Below are positions 10,141 through 22,215 of a stretch of 64,000 nucleotides of DNA, piece after piece (position 1 is the first letter of the stretch; the number at the start of each line of letters is the position of its first letter). The stretch is from Xiphydria camelus (taxonomy: Eukaryota; Arthropoda; Insecta; Hymenoptera; Xiphydriidae). A program made the position numbers and the translations under genes. The notes below the pieces were generated by a model. The model was given only the letters and a program-made list of their open reading frames with translations, was not told the DNA's origin and searched no databases. Location of the stretch: positions 8,754,501 to 8,818,500 of the forward strand of contig OY783200.1 of the NCBI GenBank assembly GCA_963678675.1, given 5' to 3'.

Positions 10141-10983
10141 TTAGAAATTTTTTAAAATTTCTTCTTCTATCCGCAGAATGCTGCTTTCCTCTCCAGTATC
10201 TATAACAAAAAAAATCAAACCTAATTAATAAACTAGGTAAATTAATAAATTAGTGAGAAAATGACAAATTACATACCGTCGGTTCCGCGCGCGCAAGTTG
10301 CGACCGCCACGCGGTCGCCTGTCCGCCGGTTCGTTCAGCTCACCTGCAAAAAGACAAAAGCAATGAATAAAATTGTATAAATTGATTTTATAATAAAAAA
10401 ATGAAATATTAAGGAAAATAGAAATTCACCTCCTGCCTGTGGTGGCTCACGTGCAGGCTCTCTTTCTGGAATGTATAATAATAAAATTATATAAATACGT
10501 ATTATTATAATAAATAATATAAAAAGGAAATGATGAAGTAAATAATATAAAAAGGAAATGATGAAGATTTTACTTACCTTGGTTAGCATTCGCTTGATGT
10601 CCTTGGACGCCTGGAGCAGGATGGTCTGCTTGCGGGGCGGGTTGGGCAACATTTTGCTGCTGCAGTTGTTGAAACTGAGCAGCCAGTTGCTCCAACCGCG
10701 CCCTGGAAGCTGCCGCATCCTGTTTAGCGCGTGCCAGGGCTTGCCGCAAAAATGTTACTTCATTGTCAGGAGGTTGGTGAGCCTGACGCTGCTTTTCATT
10801 AAAACTATGCTCCCCAACCTCCTCTCCAGTTTCAATGCTTGCCAAAAGCTCCTCTTCAATGTCCATAGCCTGCATTAAAATTACAATTAATTGTAGAGAA
10901 ACAAGTAATTTCACACGATTTATTACTAATTATATAACTAATAATATACAAATATTGTATGATTTTTATCTACTTACATTCAT
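10141..10983 (-). CDS. Multi-exon gene for a coiled-coil, Arg-rich protein of unknown function
   Basis: I do not recognise the family. Exons with consensus borders are: a short first exon with an ATG at 10983-10981 ending at donor 10977; exon 10869-10578 (second ATG in frame, acidic N-terminus, then a Gln-rich helix ending HQANANQG); a 36-nt exon 10465-10430 (EREPAREPPQAG); exon 10343-10277, very Arg-rich (RRPRGGRNLRAR); and a last exon from 10199 to a stop at 10141-10143. The acidic reading of the last exon (TGEESSILRIEEEILKNF) looks most protein-like but differs by one base from the frame predicted by the preceding exons, so that junction is not settled. A paralogous exon with matching introns is at 380-637, which suggests a mobile or duplicated gene. 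Confidence 0.5.
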
Positions 10984-11171
10984 TATGTCAGCCGACGTGT
11001 TGTCTGTCACGTTTGAAAACAATTGAACATCGAATTTTGCAACTAGAGCGCACTCAATGATCGGTAAAAATTTTTTTCAGCCTAAATGACTGATTTGAAA
11101 ATTATGAATGATAAATAATATCATTAATATGTAATGATTTTATAATTAATGTTTCGATAATTTATATTTTC

Positions 11172-11335
11172 CCCAGAACAATTCGTTCGTGAAAGGATTT
11201 CCATAAATACCGCTATTAATATCACTGTTGGTATGGAATATTATTATTTAATCTCCAGAACAATTCGTTCGTGAAAGGATTTCCATAAATATCGCTATTA
11301 ATATCATGGTTGGTATGGAAGATTATTTAATTACT
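11172..11335. repeat. Tandem duplication, about 85 bp x 2
   Basis: Two head-to-tail copies of a unit containing CCAGAACAATTCGTTCGTGA and TTTCCATAAATA, with few differences, upstream of the YqaJ gene. They may lie in the 5' part of the ISL2EU-type element. No other function is seen. Confidence 0.8.
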
Positions 11336-11570
11336 GACATAATACATAACACTATAAATAATCCGATAGTCGATAATATAGGTATATTGTGGACATAGGA
11401 CGATATGGCACGTAGTGATTTATAGACTCTAGGATGTACCTATGCTATGGGGTTGTTTACCCAAATTTTTGGCCGCTTGGTGTCGTTGCTATCTATGTCT
11501 AGTTACGCTCGAAATACAAGCAAGAGTTGTGATAAAGACTGGGATAAAGTGCAATTTTGTAAAGAAAACC

Positions 11571-13398
11571 ATGGAGAAAAATATTTATGAAAATTGGTCA
11601 GTAAAAGAATTGAAAGAAGAATTAAAAAAGCGAGGTGCGAAGTTGTCGGGTAGAAAGAAAAATCTACAGGATAGGTAAGTTTAACTAAGAATATTAGGTT
11701 ATGTCTTTCAATATATTTGTTACAAAAAACATTCAGAAGTAGGATAATTTTGACAATTATCAATTATAAACATTTTTAGATTACTTTTCTATGATCGAAA
11801 TAATAACTTCGTCGATAATGTCGATGAGCAATGCGACGATAGTCAGGAGTCCGAACCAAGTTTTCCAACACCACGGTCTAATATATTCAAAGATATTAAC
11901 AGCGACACTGTTCTACCGCCATTAAGCAAGGAATATATTCTTTTATACTTGGAAAGGTAATGTTATTTCAGTTACTGAAATAATTTTCTTAAAAGAATTG
12001 TCGGAACACCTTAATTACATCGAATAAAATGATTCTTTACTGCTTGAAATGCTACGTTCACATTGAACTACATTTTTTGCAGATTGTAATAGTTTTTCCT
12101 TTTCAGATTTTCCGTCCACAAAAGCATTGGCAAGGAAATGTACGAATCGCACTATCTCGTGAATGCGAGAATTGCTACTGATGACGAGTACTTCTATTTA
12201 CGGGGGCAATGCAAGGCACAGATGCGTAGACATACCCAATACTTCGTGAATATACGTCTATCTTTTTATGGTAGCGTTGAAGATGCACATTGTGAATGTT
12301 CAGTAGGAAGCGGGACTACTGCCCATTGTAAACACGTCACTGTACTTCTTTGGGCCATCGAAGATATGAATCGAGAGAAAAGAATTAAATTGTATGAAGT
12401 AGGGACTCAGAAACTTCAGTAGTTTCATAAACCTAGTCGCGACTACTTTGGGTCACCGTTAAAAGCAGAGAATATAAAACACACCGTACCCACAGAAGAT
12501 GATGTGGTATTTGAACCAGCAAATTTAAGGAACATAACGAGCCCACAAATTTATAGAGACAGAGTACGAAATATCGTTATAAACTATTCCGGAAATGTCA
12601 GAAATGCTATGAATTATAAACAAAATTTAATGTCTGCGAATACTTACGGAGTCATATGGGATCATACATATGCTCGGTTGAGTACGCCAGAACAAGTGCT
12701 GTTTGATTTGAAACTAATGGACGTCGATGAAAATGATATTTTAGAAGTAGAACACGTCACGTTGCAGCAAGCAGCCAGCAAACAATGGTTTGAATTTAGG
12801 AGACATCGTCTAACAGCTAGTCATTTTTACAATATTTGTCGCACTAAAACTGACGCATCAAAGAAATCTTTATCATGGAGGCTCCTGCATCCAGTACAGT
12901 TTAAAAGCAAAGCAACGGAGCATGGAAAATTTAATGAGAGGAAAGCTCTGGCACTGTTTGAAAATACTTATAATATAAAGATTCATCCATGCGGGCTTTT
13001 CATACATACTACATATCCTTTTCTCGCTGCGTCCCCCGATGGACTAATTGGAGACGATACTCTTGTGGAAGTAAAATGTCCATACAATCAACGTTTCTCA
13101 AAAATCACTGGAGAAACTATTCCCTTTTTGAAAACAGGCGAAGATGGCTTAATCTATTTAGATTCAAAACACCCGTATTTCAGTCAAATACAGGGACAGT
13201 TATTTGTAACGAATAGGTTGCATGCTTTGCTCATAGTTTACACATTCGTAGAATTATGTGTGGTACAGGTTCCTCGTGACGAACTTCACATCTCTTAGAT
13301 GTTTTGCTTCTTACATCATTTTTACGAAAACTACTTTCAGCCTGCCATCCTTGAAAAGTATGTGTACAAAGATTACGGAGTAATATTTTTCAAATAAG
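11571..13398 (+). pseudogene. SAP-SWIM-YqaJ nuclease gene of ISL2EU-type element 1 (two nonsense codons)
   Basis: In ISL2EU elements (Harbinger-related) a YqaJ-type exonuclease accompanies the transposase; its role in transposition is not established. Exons: 11571-11674 (SAP-like DNA-binding motif, WSVKELKEELKKRGAKLSGR), 11780-11956 (acidic linker) and 12107 onward, all with GT-AG borders. Exon 3 holds a SWIM zinc finger (CECSVGSGTTAHCKH) and the YqaJ nuclease: HRLTASHFYN, a GKFNERKAL block, FLAASPDGLIGDD and the EVKCPYN active-site strand, then HPYFSQIQGQL. In-frame TAG codons occur at 12420-12422, between SWIM and nuclease, and at 13296-13298. Protein-like sequence continues after each (the last to 13398). 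It is convergent with the transposase gene at 13684-15607. Confidence 0.85.
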
Positions 13399-13683
13399 AA
13401 TAACAATAGCTTTTTATTAGCTGAAATGCCTAAGAAACTTTATATTATTACTTGTATTTAAATTGTATACCTGTCCCTGCCAAAGACATACTGGGATAAA
13501 TAATATACGTATATGTCGGGACGAAATTGCAATGGCAAAGTTCTCAATAAAAAAGAAGTTTTATATGAAATAAAAATGTTTCACATTTATTTTTATGACA
13601 AATTATTCAGAGCATAATTTTTATATACATAACAATAATTATTACTCCAATATTACAGCAAAATTACTAACATAATTTACAAT

Positions 13684-15607
13684 TTATGAACCAACTATAC
13701 CCTCCCTAAAATTACTTAACATTATACAGACTTGAACAATTCGTGTTCCAAGTGGCACGAAATAAGCGTTCAACGGAGATTGCAGAATTGTATAAGTTTT
13801 CATAAGACCTATCAATCTTTCAATATGTATCCTGTGAGATGATAGTTTCCTGTCTTTTAAAACCGTCAGTGCTGGTAACTGCCCTTTTGCTTTCATAAAA
13901 GTCGGTATATTTACAGTGATATCCTTCTCTGCACAAATATCTTGAACGTTGAAACCCCTGTCTGCCATAATACTATCATTTCTTTCCAAATTTTGCCGCA
14001 ATTCACTGCGCTCGAAAATTTGCCGATCGCTCGTACTACCACCGTAAGCTGGTGAGCAATACGACAATAAACCACCAGGAGTCGATCCTATTACAAATTT
14101 TAAAGTGTTTCTATTTTTATATGTGCTCCATGTTGCTTGCTGTACGACTGGCTTACTTGGTTTAGCAATGGGCACTTCGGTTGCATCAATGATTACTCGT
14201 GTCGTGGGGTAATTTTTCTTAAAGCATTCGGGCATATAAAACTGCACTATTTCTCTACTAGGCCACACATCCAACATGGACCACATTTGATGCAAGAAAT
14301 TAATCCATGTACAAAAAATGTTTGATATGGATGCCTTACTAATACCAAAAAATTGTGATAGTTCAAAATAAGGAGTATTTCTTCTCAGTTTCATCAGGAC
14401 CAAAAAGAATTGATTTTCTACACTAATTCTTTCAATAAATCGTCTTCTGTAACTTGTTATACGCTTCTGGAGAAAGAGTTGAAAAAACCATTTTAAATTT
14501 TCTATAAGATTCAAGACCCGTATAAAACGAAATTGCTTCGTCGTTTTCAACAAATAACTCAATAGTGTAAAAGCCTCCCTCTGTTTGCATACCAGTAGTA
14601 TTAAATGTTTCTTTTTGAGGCTCGAGTTCAATTGGCAAAGATTGGCTTTCTGAAACGCAATCGCTGCTGGGAGCATTGCCAATATTATACCCCAGTTCTT
14701 CAAAGTGATCCAGTACAGCAATGTGGTCAACTTTTTCAAAAAGTGTTTCCAATAATTCTACATCAGCAGGTTGTTGCACTTCTGCATTATGGTGAATGGA
14801 ATCACCAGCATTTCTCTCACTGGGAAATGCGATGTTCTTCTTTGCATTTTCTAAAATGAAACAAAATTTTAGTTAGAATTAATCGGTTCTTTATTCCTTC
14901 TAAGCAGTTTGAAATTCCATTGGTGATATTAAAGAGAGTTACAAACTTCTTTAAAATATATAGATGTATTTCAACCAAAAGTGCTCATGAAAAAATATAT
15001 GGAAAGAATGTACAAAATCATGAAGCTTACCATTATTTTCACCAGTCTGAGGGACTTCTTCTTTTACAGTTAGGAACTCCACATCGAGATTATCTTCTTT
15101 CCTCAATTCTGAAAAACTGTCTGGCAGAGCTTCGATGCCAAATAGCTCCTTTCTTACAGTACTTGACTTGACTTTTCTTGTATTGTTGAATATCGTAGGA
15201 ATGGTGTTACTTTTTAAGTATTTCCTTTGAAACCGTGTGCCTATACATATAAGTAAACATATGTCTAATATGAATATAGTAATACATTCTTAATAATATA
15301 CACAATAAGAAAGCTATAATGATCCTTCCAAAATATATGTTCTCTTACCCGTATAACTATTAGTTGTTCTGAAATCTTCTTTCCTGAAATGCGCTGAGCA
15401 TAACCTACAACATTTGGATGACGTGAAATCGCTTTTATTCACTTCACTTATTATGCGGTCCCATTTTCTTTTGCAAGACTCATCTTTAGGAAAGACATGA
15501 GTAGCCATGGCAGAACAAAATATCACACTGCATTTAACCATTTCTCCCTTATATTTTTGCGTATACGATTGTTGTGTGTATTCAGGAAAAGCAAGCGCTG
15601 CTGGCAC
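13684..15607 (-). pseudogene. THAP-DDE_Tnp_4 transposase gene of ISL2EU-type element 1 (frameshifted)
   Basis: Exons are 15607-15349, 15240-15031 and 14850-13684. Exon 1 starts at or near the N-terminus with a THAP C2CH finger (VKCSVIFCSAMATHVFP ... CCRLCSAHF). Exon 2 ends the THAP domain with a TIPTIF box and an acidic linker. Exon 3 carries a helix-turn-helix (ELSQFFGISKASIS) and the DDE core: VIIDATEVPI (first Asp), SIMADRGF (second Asp) and RIHIERLIG (Glu). Around 14440-14460 the frame changes by one base, just before the HTH region, so the gene is broken. With the convergent YqaJ gene this makes an ISL2EU pair. I did not find convincing terminal repeats around 11.0-11.4 or 15.6-15.8 kb. 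Confidence 0.85.
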
Positions 15608-15998
15608 TAGTAAACCGTTACATGCGCTGCAGTGATGAGGTTATGGTTGGAGTAAATAGACAGCACGTACTTCAAATAACAATACAAGAACGATTTTTAC
15701 GTCCTATCATAAGATCTTCAAATTTACATTTTTTACTATTCTAAACTGTACATTTTTATTATGATATTTCTGTGAATAAAGAAACACTTGCATTGTACAT
15801 TCAAAATTCGCTCTATAATAGACATAACTTTTGCGCCACCTGATGGAGAGTAAACTATCTCATTGGTCGGAGACGCAAGGACGCCGAACGATTGGCTCTA
15901 TCTATCGTTGGCAGACGCCAATCGTCGCGAGAGAAGTTCCCTAGGGCGTAAGCACCTAGCAGACGAGAAAGTGGCGGGTGACGCGTATAGTTCCAGAA
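15608..15998. other. Region without supported gene
   Basis: The sequence upstream of the THAP exon probably holds the promoter and right end of the ISL2EU-type element. No gene or clear terminal repeat is visible. Confidence 0.3.
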
Positions 15999-16143
15999 TC
16001 TTGAGTCACTCGCAAGAGAAACGTATACGGTTCTTAGCGAATAGACCAATCCGTAACCCCACCACAACGGAATACTTAATCCTGATTGGTCTATTCGCTA
16101 AGATGCGTATACGCAACTTTGCGAGCGGTTCGAGAAAGGGGCC
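15999..16143. repeat. Palindromic MITE, family H2, copy 2
   Basis: Nearly identical to 9926-10078, with the same arms (TTAGCGAATAGACCAATCCG and its inverse) and the same spacer. The left tip differs, while the right tip (CGGTTCGAGAAAGGGGC) is conserved. Confidence 0.8.
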
Positions 16144-16759
16144 CTAGGGGGCACTGTTCGCCGGATCGTGCGGCTTCCCTATAGGCCCCTAACTGTCATT
16201 ACGTGTAACGTGTTATTATATTGATACAGCGCGTGTTGCAATTTTTTATGAATTTGGTGAGTATTTGTATCTCATTTAAATTTTCTTTTCATATGATACT
16301 CTCTCACGGGTAGTTATATTCATTTGTTTGTTTTATTTTTCAGATTATCAAATCATAAATAATTTCATTTTATGATAATCAACTACAGGTTTCATTTCCT
16401 GTACAAAAATCGAGGCTTATTCGCCAATCTGCACATCAAATACCATTGCAGTTCGATTTTCTGCATTTTAAGAGCAGTTCTCGTTATATATACTAATCTA
16501 TTATTGTCACTTATTGACAATTCTATATATATATAACCTGCACGCAACAGTTTGCCGCAGTACAATTTCTCTGCATTTGTAAGCAGTGTATAACAATATC
16601 TGCATCATAATTGCAGTTCTAGTCTAAAATATTGTTATACCGAATACATATAAATATAATTACAAACAATTTTTTAAATACATTGTATATATTGTATTTT
16701 CCAATTTATTCATTGGACATCCTTTCCTGAGTAGTCCTTAATATTTTGAGTTATTTATC

Positions 16760-18030
16760 ATGGACGAGGAATTTTATAAAATTATAATAGATAATGGATG
16801 GCTAACAGGCGATCACATTGACCTTTTTTTCTCAATTATTGGGACATAAATTCGGGTATGAAATTCGCGAAAGTTGGATGCAAATGTTGACTCATTACGC
16901 CATACCAATTCCAAGTCACCAAAAGCATATTCAATTGCTTCACAGATTAGATGGAGAATATTCCGATTCTAAAGCTGGTGAAATGTCAGGTGGTCATTGG
17001 GTGTGTAGTTATTATGATACAAAACAGATATTCATTTTCGACTCTCTAAATAAGAAGGTTCTCGATGGGCACTTCAAAAGATTTTTACAGGTGCTTTATC
17101 CATATTATTCTTTCGACGTTAACCCTGTGATATTTCCGGATGTACAGCAACAACAAAATTCTAATGATTGCGGTGTGTTTGCGATTGCTTTCGCTGTTTC
17201 ACTAGCATTAGAGGAAAAGCCCGAAAATGTTAGGTATAATGTGGATTTATTACGAAAACACTTAATAGGCATTTTCCAAACAAATGTTATTACACATTTT
17301 CCGTTAGTTAAGCACCTGCAATCGCATCCACAAACAGTTCGATTCCCTGTTGTTATAAATGATGCTGATGAATCATCATTATTGACTTCTAACGTGAATA
17401 ATACACAGTTGAATAACGGCAAAGTAAAACCATTAGCGAAGTGTAGTAAACGTAAAAGGCGCGCAATTCAAATTACTACTCTTAGCGAAGATGAGAAACA
17501 TAAAATTTCGCATGGTCTTAAATTGAACGACGCACACATATGGAAGTTCGGAACAATAATGTCAACATTTTCTGATTACATTCACTGTGATACCTTATTA
17601 TTGCAAAAACCAAGTTTAATTGAACCGATACCACTTTGGAAAAAACATATCCAAATATTACATAGTACTTATGATAATCCTGATCTGAATCATTGGGTGT
17701 GTTCATTTTATGATGGTAAAGAAATTTTTATTTACGACTCACTTAATACAGATAAATTACACGCGGACCATTTGATATTTTTGAAGCGTTTGTATCCGTT
17801 TTATGATTTCAGTAACGGTACTATTAATTTTCCATAAGTTCAAAACCAACAAAATGCGGTTGACTGCGGGGTATTTGCTATTGCCTTTGCTGTTTCTTTA
17901 CTTTTTAATCAAAAACCAGAATGTATTAAATATGATTATTTGATGAGAGGATATTTGCTGAGTATGTTCGAGAGCAATAAAATTAGTCATTTTCCCACTG
18001 TTTTATCAGAACATGGTAACGCTAATATAC
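16760..18030 (+). pseudogene. Tandem Ulp1-like (C48) cysteine protease domains of the Helitron
   Basis: The family removes SUMO or related modifiers; here the substrate is unknown. The ATG at 16760 opens a short N-terminal segment that loses frame at a T-run near 16821-16828. The open frame from 16818 contains domain 1 with GGHWVCSYYD (His about residue 60), FIFDSLN (Asp about 75) and a QNSNDCGVFA Cys box (Cys about 118). A KRKRR stretch near residue 211 could be a nuclear signal. Domain 2 repeats the pattern: NHWVCSFYDG (His about 292), FIYDSLN (Asp about 307), then an in-frame TAA at 17835-17837. After it the same frame gives QNQQNAVDCGVFAIAF. Both domains therefore keep all catalytic residues, and the damage is one frameshift and one nonsense codon. 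Confidence 0.85.
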
Positions 18031-19303
18031 CGGAATTGGAAATTGTTCGTAAGAAAGAATTCAATGCCTGTCATCAGCGTAAACGCCGCTATGAACAACA
18101 TCTCATAAATGGAAAACGTTGCAAACTGTCATCACCAGGTTCTGTAAAAATTCATGAAAGGACTATAATTGAAAAACGCGAACCTCTTAGTGGCAATGAT
18201 AATAAATTAAGTAATGTATCCGTCAATTTAAAAACTCAACCTATAAATTTAATTGAAAATATGAAGGAAAGTGAATATTCAAGTGTATATCATGATGAAA
18301 AGGTAATTGGTTCGGACAATGCCAGCGATGTAGAATCGTCTCCGTATATTAATGATGCGTTCAAAAGAAAAAGGATAATACTTGCTGATGCAAAAATAAT
18401 GGGTGAGTGTAATGATATCACAGATGAGGATCTGTCACCTCATTCGAAAATTCCTAAAGTATCTAGCGCTAGAAAGTTAGAAGCTGCTAAAGGAGACAAT
18501 CTTGATATAAAATCATGTGCAACAGACGATCATAGTCCCGATGAAAAGGCAAAAGATTTAAATACCAAAAATTATATTTTCCGTACTAAATTACCTGTGG
18601 AAAAATACATTGAAGAATTGTGTAATGCGATTCAAACTTATCACAATAAAAAATCGGCACCGATTGTTACTGATAAGACAACAAACATTGCAACAATAAA
18701 ACATTTATGTGTAACAAAAAGCGAAGAGAAAACGGGTAGTGCAGAAAAAAATTGTGATGATAGTGAAGAATTTAAAGATCTTGAGCAAATATATGAGGTG
18801 AGTCAATTACATCGCAAAAATAGTTCAACACACAATATGGAAAGTGACGAAAATGAAGAAAATTGTATTGAGAATAAATTTGATAAACATGAAAGCAGAT
18901 TGATGGCGGAAAAAATAATAAAATAGTCTCTGCACCAAAGAGATAGTTATGTAAAAGATTTAACACATCTATTGAAACTACTTAACAAAAGAGGCGAAAA
19001 TACCTTAAAAGAGATGCCTATCGATAAACAACAAAGGATTAAAAACTTATGTAAAGACTCATTACACACGGCTACTTCTGAGTCTTATTTTTATGAAATG
19101 ACATATTCTTTTCATCTGAAAAATATTGCTATTGTCATGAATAGCGAAGGAAAGGCCACAAATATTTTACCACTCATGGAAACAATGGATAATAAAAAAA
19201 AGGCGTCAAACAGTGGTATTGTAATGATCATTGTAGAATTCAAATTGATGATATAACAGAAACACTTGATCATTATGAAGCCCTCCTCAATAAATTAAAA
19301 AGT
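18031..19303 (+). pseudogene. Long polar linker of the Helitron protein
   Basis: This follows domain 2 of the Ulp1 pair in frame. It is rich in Lys, Glu, Asp, Ser and Asn with basic clusters (RKRRYEQHLINGKRCK, FKRKRIILADAK) and a helix-like stretch (KYIEELCNAIQTYHN). No family is recognised. An in-frame TAG at 18924-18926 interrupts it and the frame resumes immediately. A second break, a frameshift in an A-run near 19193-19202, moves the reading to the frame that opens the DUF6570-like part. Confidence 0.55.
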
Positions 19304-20860
19304 TTGAACGTAAACAATATTTCCTTATTTTGTAGAGATATGTTCGCGGAACATGATACTGCGGCACTATTAGGTCATCCATTATCATGTTACATTTTGG
19401 AAAAATGTTGTTCATCACTCTTCGTATCCATTGAGGTATTATCGCCACACTTTCCGGAAGTACGTTCTTTGAAACGATTAATATACCAATTGAATTATGT
19501 CCACAAAAAATTGTATGAATTGGATAAACTGCTTGAATCATCTGATTACGGAAGATTGAGCGCCATTACAGATGAAGTGGTAAAAGTCGTCAAAACTTTC
19601 TATAAGGATAACGCGGAAATATGTTTGAATGAAGACGAAATTATGGAAAGAAATCGTGCTGCCTTCAAAGCATTGATTAAACGCTCGTCAGACACTCCTC
19701 ATCTCATTTGTACATCATGTCGTAAACTTAGCTCAAGAAGTAAAGGATCACACATATCAAAACTTCGCAAACCGATCGACAGTAAGGTGTGGACCGATTT
19801 ATTAACTTTTCTCGGTGAAAAAAATTTAGCAAAGCCAGATTTTATATGTATATACTGCTTGGACAAGTTTCGAAAAGGTACCGGACCATCTACTTGCATA
19901 TTGAATAACTTATACGTCGTCAAAGTCCCAGAAGAAATAAAGATGCTGAATGATTGCGAAAGAATGTTGATACAACGAGCAAAGGCTTTTCAAGTTGTTC
20001 AGAGAATGGGGACGGTAGCAAAGAAAAACATGCCAAATCACATGAAAATGCAAAAAGTGGTAGGTCGCACTTTCTATCTGCCCTTGCCAACAGAGGAAAC
20101 ATTATCAAAAATATGTCCTTCAACAGTTGCGATAAGTGATAATCAAGAATTTTATATCTTGGTAAATGGACTACCGACAAAAGCTAACAAGGTTTGGCAA
20201 AATTTGGTAGATCTTCGAAAGGTTTTTCATGCACTAACATGGTTGAAGGAAAATAACCCGCATTATTCCCAAATTTTGTTGCCTGATGGTCACGAAAAAT
20301 TATTAGATGGAGTCAATTTCGTAGACGTTGAATTTCAGGCCGATAAAGGTGATAGTTCACAGAATGAAGAATCACTTAAAATTAATGTTCAAAATGATTA
20401 TGATTCAACGAAACCCGCTAATAACATCATAGGCGACTTAAATAACTTGATTACTGAACCTGCTGACCAATTAAATTGTCAAGACCAACCTTATGGATCC
20501 CCGTTTTTAACTCAAGTTGGCGATCGAGCATCTTATTATGAAAATTACACACTATACCCTCTCCATAATAAAAGAATTGCTGAAAAAGCAACAAATTTGT
20601 ATCAAATGAAAAATGTTCGAGAGAAACCCCTAGATGGTCGAGTACCAATATTAGAATTGCTTTGTTTTCCGGAATTATATCCATCGGGTATCAATGGACA
20701 ACATGAAGAACGAGCTCTCAAACTTACTGATCAGAGTTATGCTCAATTACGTCTAATGTCAGAGGATTCCAGATATCGTTTGAATCAACAATACATTTTT
20801 CACCTATTGTATGAAACTAATGTTCGCCAATTGAAAACGCTGGAATTTATCATGCTTTAA
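19304..20860 (+). pseudogene. DUF6570-like region and start of the Helitron N domain
   Basis: The reading frame carries a cysteine-rich segment (LICTSCRKLSSRS ... FICIYCLDKFRKG) and the block LNNLYVVKVPEEIKMLNDCERMLIQ, followed by FQVVQRMG. This pattern is typical of the DUF6570 domain that precedes Rep in many animal Helitron proteins. The C-terminal part contains LLCFPELYPSG and RYRLNQQYIFHLLY, the beginning of the Helitron_like_N domain. The frame is lost at about 20840-20860 and Rep continues one frame over. There is no true start at 19304; upstream residues belong to the linker. Confidence 0.75.
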
Positions 20861-22215
20861 ATATTATCAATCCGAGACAGAAATATACTGCTCAAGGCTA
20901 TTTACAGCAATTAAAGAACGGTGAACTGGAAGGCAATTTAAATACAATCTTTGAACGTCTTCGAAATTCTGCTGCATATTGGAAGACACCGAGAAATAAT
21001 TTAAATTGTATGATACGTTATTATGGTCCAGCAACGTGGTTTTTGACACTGAGTCCATCGGAATGGTTATGGACAGACTTAATAAAATATATTCGTGATG
21101 TAAATTCCCCACATTTTAACAAATTTTCCGAGAACGAATGTATCGTTCGAGATCCGGTATCAGTTTCTCGATTCTTGGATGATAAGTTTCATGGAATGAT
21201 GGATTTCCTTTTGTCAGATGACAATCCCATTGGAAAAATTAGTCATTACTTCTGGCGCCGTGAATATCAAGGCCGAGGGACTCAGCATTGGCACATGGTT
21301 CTTTGGGTAGAGGATGCACCAATTATGGGAATAAACTCCAATGAAGACGTTAGGCAATTTATAACGAAATATGTGACATGTCGTCTCCCGAACAAAGAAG
21401 TATCTCCAGTGTTGTACAGACGCGTAAATACTCATCAGCGGCATAATCATAACAGTTATTGCTTAAGGATTAAGAAAGAAAAGTCTGGAGCAATTCTTAG
21501 TCGATGCAGGTTTGGGTTTCCAAGACCTGCTACTGAGGACTTTGTTTTAAGAGAACCAGCCGTATCAATTGCTGGTCGTAGACAATTAAAAACAAAAAGT
21601 CGACTCTACGATTTACCTCGTAGTCTTGAAGAAGTGCTTATCAATGATTATAATCCTACTATCCTTTGTGCTTGGGAAGGAAATATGGATATTCAGTTCA
21701 TTGGTGAAAATTCGACACTATTGACACAGTATTGTACAAAGTATGCAACGAAATTCGAAACTGCCACTGTATCGGATAGTGTCCATGATATTAATTCTAC
21801 AAAGACGTTACGTCAACGTTTATGGGGCTTTGCCTTTCGCAGTTTAAATCATAGAGAAATTGGTGCACTCGAAGCTGTAGATACACTTTTAAGCATACCC
21901 TTATACGGGACTGATACGCACACTACAATTAGATGGTTGGATGTGAACATAATTAGGAACCGTAAATTGAAACCCCGTAAAGATGTTGAAGAGTTAAATC
22001 CAGATTCAATCGAAATTTTTTGTCCATCACTGATCGATAACCATTACCCCAATCGTCCACAAGCGTTAGAAGCAATGTCACTATACGAATTCGCAACGTG
22101 GTACGACCTCGTGAAAACTGTACCCAAAAATGAAGATGTCGAAGTTCACCAAATTGGTTCTTCGCTATTTCTTAAGAAGCGTTCACGCGGTTATTTAATT
22201 AATCATTTAACAAGG
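20856..22215 (+). pseudogene. Helitron Rep (HUH, two-tyrosine), interrupted at its C-terminal end
   Basis: Rolling-circle initiator: it nicks and rejoins single strands through tyrosines. The HUH motif is visible in EYQGRGTQHWHMVLW (21268-21312 region), and the two-tyrosine motif in QYCTKYATKF near 21730-21760. Upstream WFLTLSPSEWLW is the usual conserved strand. The region from 20856 to 21009 reads into the long open frame that starts at 21010. The frame runs to LINHLTR at 22215 and then enters foreign DNA. The missing C-terminal piece is found at about 30673-30750 (NYYYALLLLYQPWRD). Confidence 0.88.
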
